From NCBI GenBank assembly GCA_034440575.1, contig JAOTOL010001554.1:287001-351000 (forward strand): DNA of 64,000 nt, written 5' to 3'. A program made the translations under genes and the position numbers. The stretch is from Imbricaverruca yamaguchii (Eukaryota; Arthropoda; Thecostraca; Neoverrucidae). A model generated the notes under the pieces. That model was not told the origin of the DNA. It saw only the letters and a list, made by a program, of their open reading frames with translations, and made no database searches. Positions 57,813 to 64,000 of this stretch are shown here, in pieces (the first letter of the stretch is position 1; every line of letters starts with the position of its first letter).

Positions 57813-58825
57813 CCACCTGCGGTACTGCCGTTCGACACCCTTGGATAGCGCCGCGACGGCGGTGTCCCGGCCGCAAACGACCGACAACGTAGGAATGGGT
57901 GTTTGGACCCGGTGGGACTTGAACCATTCCAAGTCATTATTTCCAGTCGACTCTATGGTGTGATTTACCATGGCGACATTTGTCTAAAGCAAGGAGAGCG
58001 CTCACCATAATATTCTGCAGGCTTTCACAACCATTCGAGCAATAGCACCATTTTACGTTTAAGCTGAAAGCTCAGTGGTTCGTTGCTGCGTCGAGTACTA
58101 AGGGGTTCTGGGGTTCACTGGTTTTATGAGCTCGAACTGAAACTGTCATTCTGTCTGATGCGCAGCAGAATGATGTCCGGGTGGCTGGATTATCGGGCCA
58201 GGGTTCGTATCGGACCCTCAGATCCTGGTAGAAAAGGCTCGGTCTCTCTTCCACAAGGAGGTGCGCAGATCTTCTGAAAGCTTCCACATGTCGCCGATGT
58301 CAAAGCCTCAGTAGCGTTGTACCTCTTGCATGGGATGTTTAGTTCGGCTGCTATTTATTTCGTTCACCAATAGTGCATTCTCATGGGTCCTATGCCACAT
58401 TCTGATTCCCGTTTTCACTGATGTCAGTAGCTGAGTGAGTCCTGTGTTCATGGGTAGGTGCGGGATACCGTTTTGGACCCTGGGCCCGTGATCAATCCAT
58501 ACCATGCATGACAACCACACCGGACAGGATCAGCTGATCGAATTACATCGAGCCCATCGCTAGTTAATTCCACACGCATTGCAACCAAGGCCGTCCCTGT
58601 CTGCACTGAGCGATAGGAAAGTGCCAATGCTGCAGCAACTCTTCCTGGATGATCCATATTCGGAACCCCGCCAACCAAATAAAAAGCATTGTCCATTCAG
58701 CGGTGGCCGGGTGGTTGCGCTGAGCACCGCAGCACGTGCCCAGTGAAAAGTCCAGCTGTATCTGGATTGGCGGTAAAGTTCCGATAAGCATGGCGGGGGA
58801 GTGTCATTAACATAAGATCCGATGC

Positions 58826-58970
58826 GTGACACAAGCAGCCATAGAAGTCGGCAGCAGGAACACCTGACACCGCGGAAGCAACAGGTGAGCATGTAGAGTC
58901 GTGGCCAAAGGCTTACAAGCAGCCATGGAAGTCGGCAGCAGGGAACCTGACACCGGCGGAAACGGCAGGC
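58826..58970. repeat. Two-copy direct repeat
   Basis: 'agcagccat.gaagtcggcag' followed by 'acctgacacc' occurs at about 58827 and 58918, with one mismatch in the core. Confidence 0.75.
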
Positions 58971-60430
58971 TGTGTGAGTGCTCAAACAGTCGCTTACGAG
59001 ACACTAATGTGATAAACATACGGTGTGTAACAATCGCACAGTAAAAAGACGCATAGCTTTCACCTGCACGTGCCGGAGCATTCATGCGCTCCAAAGAGGT
59101 TCATTTAGACTGGGACGTTGTAAAGGTTCCACCATAACCATTGCTCATTGGTTGTGTTATTGTGCGCAGAAGCGCCACGCGACAAGGAGGACTGTGCCAT
59201 GATTGTCTGACAAATTGCACGTCCGATCGACATGGGCGAGCACACACGTGTCGACACTATCTCTCAGGTCTGTTGACAGAGTTGGGAAGCCGACCGGTGG
59301 CAGGGCTATGCAAATACGGCTAGCAGATGACTTGGTCGTTCCGGCCGCCGTCAGCAACGAGAGCAGCATTTGGCGGCTTGTAGTCCGGCCTCTGTGATGA
59401 CGAGGTTCACTGCATGGGATTCAACAGGTGTACTGCGTGCAAGGCAATCTAGGGTGCATGACGGATACTTAGGTGTGTGCGCTTTCGGGACGCATAATTT
59501 GCAGCGGCAATGAAACATTTTGCTACTGTAGGATGCTTAGTGATGCCCCAGAACATGATCAGAGCTTGAACTTATTAAATGTGAATACGTTTAATAAGTT
59601 TTGCCTCACACGAACTGGGAGAATCAGGGCATTAACTCCAAAATGACACAAAGCTCAGAAAACGACAAATGGTTTCTTTTTACATGGAGCGTATCTTGAT
59701 GCCAACTCAAAATTTGAAGTGATTAAATTTGAATAATAACATATAATTTTACTAAATAATGTTTTGAAGTAATACAATGAAGTAAAAAATAATCAGAAAG
59801 GAAGTAATAATCCTAATTTCCAGAAATAACAGGAAGAAAGTTGAAATATTTCCTGTTAAGTGGTCCTCTGCCCTCTCAGAAGACCCCGTAGAGTGACGAC
59901 GGAACCCGAGGGCAGTCAACGACTGCCTGAGCCTCTCGGACAAGCTGCTCCGCCTGGTAGAGCTAGAGCCTTGTTTGTTCTCACCTCTACCTGCGAACCG
60001 CAGATTGACTTTTGGTCAGCTGGTCACCATTGTCTCTCCCGGTAAAAAGTGCATTGGGCTGCGTGATTTGAAATTGTTGTCTGAGCTTGCAGAATACCCT
60101 TCATATATTGCATGCAGTTTCCAGACAAACACCAAGGATTAAGTTTTCATCAAACAACTTTGGATAATGTTGGGTCATTGTTGGTGACGTTCGGAAATGG
60201 CTATTGCACGGTAAATAGTCTTCCATAGCTGTATGAACTGGTATACATTGCCGTATTTTTCATACAACGATATTAGCTTATACAATTAAGCAAATATACA
60301 CCAAGACTTCCCGAATTTCGAGCTTATTAAACATCGGGAAACAGAATATCATGGAAAAAATAATGTGGTGCTGGCTTTCCTTTTGTTTTCTATTTACCTG
60401 ATATTATATTTTCCACGATTCCTGATTGAT

Positions 60431-60470
60431 AGTGGGGTTGCATGCATACAAATCAGCATGCAACCCCACT
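60431..60470. repeat. Perfect 15-bp inverted repeat with 10-base loop
   Basis: Arms 60431-60445 and 60456-60470 are exact reverse complements. It is followed by a direct repeat of 'gcttcgtcactagttt' (60471 and 60500). Confidence 0.85.
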
Positions 60471-61069
60471 GCTTCGTCACTAGTTTCAAAACCTTCAAAA
60501 GCTTCGTCACTAGTTTGCTTTGCCTTGGTTTTGGTTTGTAGTAGCAGCCGACTAGCTTACGATTGGCTAATTATATATTGCATCAGACACAATGCGGAGG
60601 CCATATTTAACTATTCCGAACCCAAGTAGACGATGGGGAGGCCATATTTAAATGTTCTGTACTGATGTGGACGGTGACATAGATGTAGTGGTGTTCCATT
60701 GATCAAAGATAATTTGTGACAAATCGGCTTTCTGCATACATGCAAGATATATGAAGGACCAGTATCATTATCACTTGCTCATTGGGGATGATGCACCGAT
60801 ATTTCTGAGATTAGTGATGCACACCGATCCCTTTTGCTGCAAGCCGTATGTGATGCAAAAGGCAAGGAGACCATACCAAAGATGTCTTGCTGAGTAAGGG
60901 AAATGCAGGTGGAACCAGTGTCCTCTGGATTTTGCTGAAATCTGCTTCAGCTGTCCAACAAGCAGTTACATACAATTCTGCTTTGCTTTTTGCTAGGCAT
61001 GAAGACAAACTTGTGCTCAAAATATGCTTCCTCGTTCTGAGGCATTTTAAAGAGCACAACTACCCATTA

Positions 61070-61912
61070 ACCCGCGCCGTCTTTCCGGTCAGATCCTCAC
61101 ACCCCGTTTCGGGGGGGGCGGTTAGTAACCCCCTCTAAAATCCAAACTAAGCATCGCACGAGAACGAAAGAGGTGTCATCGGAAAGCGCTCGACGAGTAG
61201 GGTTCGGATCCACCCCAAAACAATTTTTATCCAAAACTGACGTCACCAGGGGATATATTTTCACGACTTTTCAAGACTTAAATTATGTTTTTGACTCTGG
61301 GGAGTTCATTTTGTAGGATATATGAAAAAAACAAAATTTATTTGGCATGAGAATGGGACAGGGAAATCGACCAGGGCTATATCATTTTTTGCCCCCCTCC
61401 ACTTTTTTTTCAAATGAAATATTTTGAGTTTTCACATTTTATTTAATTTTCCTTTTCCAATTGATAGAGCAGACCGAGAAACGTTGTTAGAAGTCAATTT
61501 TCCCTAATATAAAAATGCTTGCTTTAGCCAGAATCTTCGATTTGAACTGCAATTTGGCAAATTCGCAAAATATATATGTAGTCAAAAACGGAAAAAAGAA
61601 ACATTCCACACATACGTTTTGTTGCATCCCTAAAGATAAGCAAACGCTGAAAGTTTCATTAACATATCTGTATCCGTTAAGGCGTGACGACTGGCTAAAC
61701 TTTTTTTTGGGGGTGACCTCACTTGACCTTGACCAACTCGTTGACTCTAGATGACCTGACTTAAAATTTTTGAATCAGCATGCCAAATTGATGTGGGAAA
61801 AGGTATGCCAAATTTGGGCGCGCTGCTGCGTGCCGTTCGTCCACTATCTGCGAAAAACCTGAGGGGGGTTGCGGTTGAAGACCCCCCCCCGAGACGGGAC
61901 GGATCAAATACC
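61070..61912 (-). repeat. Dispersed A/T-rich element, copy 4 (reverse, nearly complete)
   Basis: Reverse complement aligns with 17140-17985 over its whole length. The plus-strand left end 'aacccgcgccgtct' is also the left end of copy 3, which is in the opposite orientation, so the termini are inverted repeats. The right end is 'ccccccgagacggg' at about 61888-61901. Internal phrases 'agcaaacgctgaaag' and 'aggcgtgacgactgg' match the other copies. Confidence 0.8.
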
Positions 61913-62520
61913 ACACATGATTATTCTTTTCATGGCGCCAGAGACGTGAAGGCAGCCCAGCCAAAAAATGGTCGAGCCCAGTGGTTTGTGTGACCGCACC
62001 AATAGAGTGAATTCCATTGCATTACAAATACACATCGCAAAGAAGATGAACTGTGGCAGAGCGGACGGTTGGGATACGACAGTCCTCTAGCTCACCTGAG
62101 ATCTGTGTGGCAGGATGTTCAATCTGTGTGGTCGCCACGAAATACAGCCAATACAGTGGGGTGATGCAAGCGTCCAGGCTGATGAAACCCGATCTCAGTG
62201 TGTGGCGTTTCGAGAATCCCACCAAGACCAGAAGTAACGAATGACTATGTGTGTCCACTGCGTTCAACAACTTACACGATACAGCCCAGTGCCCCGCGAG
62301 GGTACATGAAGAGCTTCGAGGCGGCATCCTGTCATGGTTTGTAAGGATAACTCGCCCTTTATTCTGGCTACTAATCTCCGAAGAGATGATAACCCAGCTT
62401 GGCAGTCTAGCGCGCCGACGGTGCTGACACTGACAAGCAGAGCGGTCTATTTTCATCCGGATGCCAGACAGCCGACATTCAAGGCAAGAAGTCCAACCAC
62501 GGCGTTGGAATAGCGCGATT
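61913..62520. other. No gene seen
   Basis: Unique DNA. A minus frame of 241 residues (62747-62022) crosses this region and the 33-bp repeat, but shows no known domain and no codon pattern that I can support. Confidence 0.4.
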
Positions 62521-62524
62521 ACAA

Positions 62525-62660
62525 GACTTTGGATGCCGACTGCCCACCATCTTACGTAGCTTTGGATGCCGGCTGCCAACCATCCTACGTGGCTTTGGAT
62601 GCCGGCTGCCCACCATCTTACATGGCTTCGGATGCCGGCTGCCCACCATCCTACTTGGTC
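62525..62660. repeat. 33-bp minisatellite, 4 units
   Basis: 'tttggatgccggctgcc' followed by 'caccatcctacgtggc' repeats every 33 bp, with 1-3 changes per unit. Confidence 0.95.
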
Positions 62661-64000
62661 CAAATGTCCGGACGTAAGATTGTTTCTGGTCCTCAGATCA
62701 CCACGGACTCCAGCATCGCACGGTCGGGAAAATGGGCAATTCAGCACAACACAGCTAGAAATTGGTTATTTTTTTAAATTCGCCAATGAAATGAGTGTCA
62801 TAGTGCAAGCCGTCAGTGGGCCTCTCAATATGCTCCTGTTTTGTAGCATCCTTCATTAATTTGTTAAGGTAGCGCAAACATGAACTTTGGTTCCTATATG
62901 AATATGCCGCATGACGGTACTGAGGAAGCAAACTTTGCAATGTAATAGTAAATAATCGGAATAAAGCAAATTTTACAATGATTTTCCAAAGAAGTTGAAC
63001 ACATGCCAAATGTTCACGCTCGTATTTCACACTTAGTAAGGTATCACATTATTTATCAAATTAACTACAGGTAGCGTGCCCGAAAAAAAAAAACAGGCAG
63101 TAGAGCAAGCATACAGTTCAATCTGTTCTCTTCTCAAAAGACTATATTACTTGCGATTCTCAAATTTTATCTCATTTGCTTTCCAGATGAAGTTACTCCT
63201 CAAATGTTGAGGATACGCCTCAGTCAGGAGCCCGTGCATGAGACAGCTCGAGCAATAGGGATAGCGCCTGAGTAAAGGATGTCGGGCTCACAGGAATCTG
63301 ATTACCAATCAGATATTGACACATTACATTACAACACATTACATTTATGCAGCTTCCACTTAACAATTCATTTCAAATTTTGCTAAAGGAAAACGGACTT
63401 GATTCGCCTTCGAATTGCCTTTACATATTCGTCCAACTCTCTTCAAACACAGCCTTATTATGCATGATTTTTACACTAGATTTTCTTCAGCGGATCTTTA
63501 ATTCTTTGCTTCAGCACAACTTTTGTAGCGGTAGGAAACTACCAGAACAGAGACATGACGTCATGTTGTCCGAAAACACCCGGGCTAATTTCTCTGAACT
63601 CGTGCAACAGCATCTGATATTAGGCGACTAGGCTATTCCCCCCAACTCAGAAAATATTTCTCAAATATGAAATATAATTCTAAGGGGACTTCATTCAATA
63701 CATCTTTTGAAAAATAACATATTTTGCAATATTCCACATAGTACTCTAATGCGCGAGGTTATTCAAGAGAAAATATCGTATTATTATGGCTGAATTTTTG
63801 GATGCAGCCACCCCTCCTCAATTTGTGATTCCTGGAATCATTTCTGCGCGTTTGTAGGCTCTACATATGCAAAGTAAGTGCATTATGTGCACCTTTACAA
63901 ATTTTTAATTTGCATGTGCCGGCATGTTGTTCATATAATTTCTTCTTTTTATCATTGTCAACTGATATTCACATGGATTTCGAATGACCTTGAACTTGTA
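62661..64000. other. No gene seen
   Basis: A/T-rich unique DNA to the end of the window. No exon, RNA gene or transposon was recognised. Confidence 0.4.

Larger units (their letters stand above)
57815..61069. other. No gene seen
   Basis: No supported exon. A direct repeat of about 85 bp holds 'cagccatagaagtcggcagc' (58828) and 'cagccatggaagtcggcagc' (58920). Confidence 0.4.

Noticed and set aside
62022..62747. 241-residue minus-strand frame
   Set aside because: Part of it is the 33-bp repeat; the rest has no recognisable domain or exon borders.

Overview
This window is eukaryotic, animal nuclear DNA, most likely from an arthropod. Coding DNA is sparse and cut by spliced introns with GT/AG borders. 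Decayed non-LTR retrotransposons, IS630/Tc1/mariner and PIF/Harbinger transposons, a tRNA-derived SINE and many minisatellites fill most of the rest. TTAGG-like motifs in one hairpin and the style of the LINEs fit an arthropod (crustacean or chelicerate), but the species cannot be fixed from the sequence.

Only one host gene is recognised: a BSDC1-like gene (BSD domain-containing protein 1) on the minus strand. Seven exons run from 37700 down to 28889. All six internal junctions keep the reading frame, and they encode 347 residues: an acidic N-terminus, a Trp-rich helix, a helical central part, a BSD domain ending in FWHRY, and a charged helix followed by a second acidic segment. The 3' exon(s) were not found, so the gene is incomplete here.

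Layout: 1-480 copy of a dispersed A/T-rich element; 484-615 tRNA-like relic; 2430-4690 I/Jockey-like LINE relic split by a complete mariner (2724-4057); 4695-6885 154-bp satellite; 7220-8700 two 3' ends of LINE family A (minus); 8690-9480 dispersed segment; 9508-11660 LINE A (plus) with a foldback element inside; 12250-15750 I/Jockey-like LINE with ORF1 and half of ORF2; 15930-16210 Harbinger relic; 16465-17985 two copies of the dispersed element; 18041-18152 AT microsatellite; 18790-20750 LINE A (minus); 22024-22205 SINE with target-site duplication; 22600-22960 palindrome-rich array; 26690-28870 two arrays of one 30-bp minisatellite; 28889-37700 BSDC1 gene; 39870-40530 second copy of the 8690 segment; 41275-44897 nearly full LINE family B; 47826-57815 four minisatellite blocks (27, 41, 29 and 25 bp); 61070-61910 fourth copy of the dispersed element.

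The most striking signal is inside the BSDC1 introns. Minisatellites there are built from the gene's own exon borders. A 34-bp unit repeated 15 times directly upstream of exon 4 contains, in every copy, a branch-point-like CTGAC, a pyrimidine-biased stretch, the acceptor AG and the first bases of the exon. Upstream of exon 6 the acceptor and first exon bases are repeated again with a different unit. Use of any upstream exon 4 copy, or of the two intact exon 6 copies, would bring in an early stop codon.
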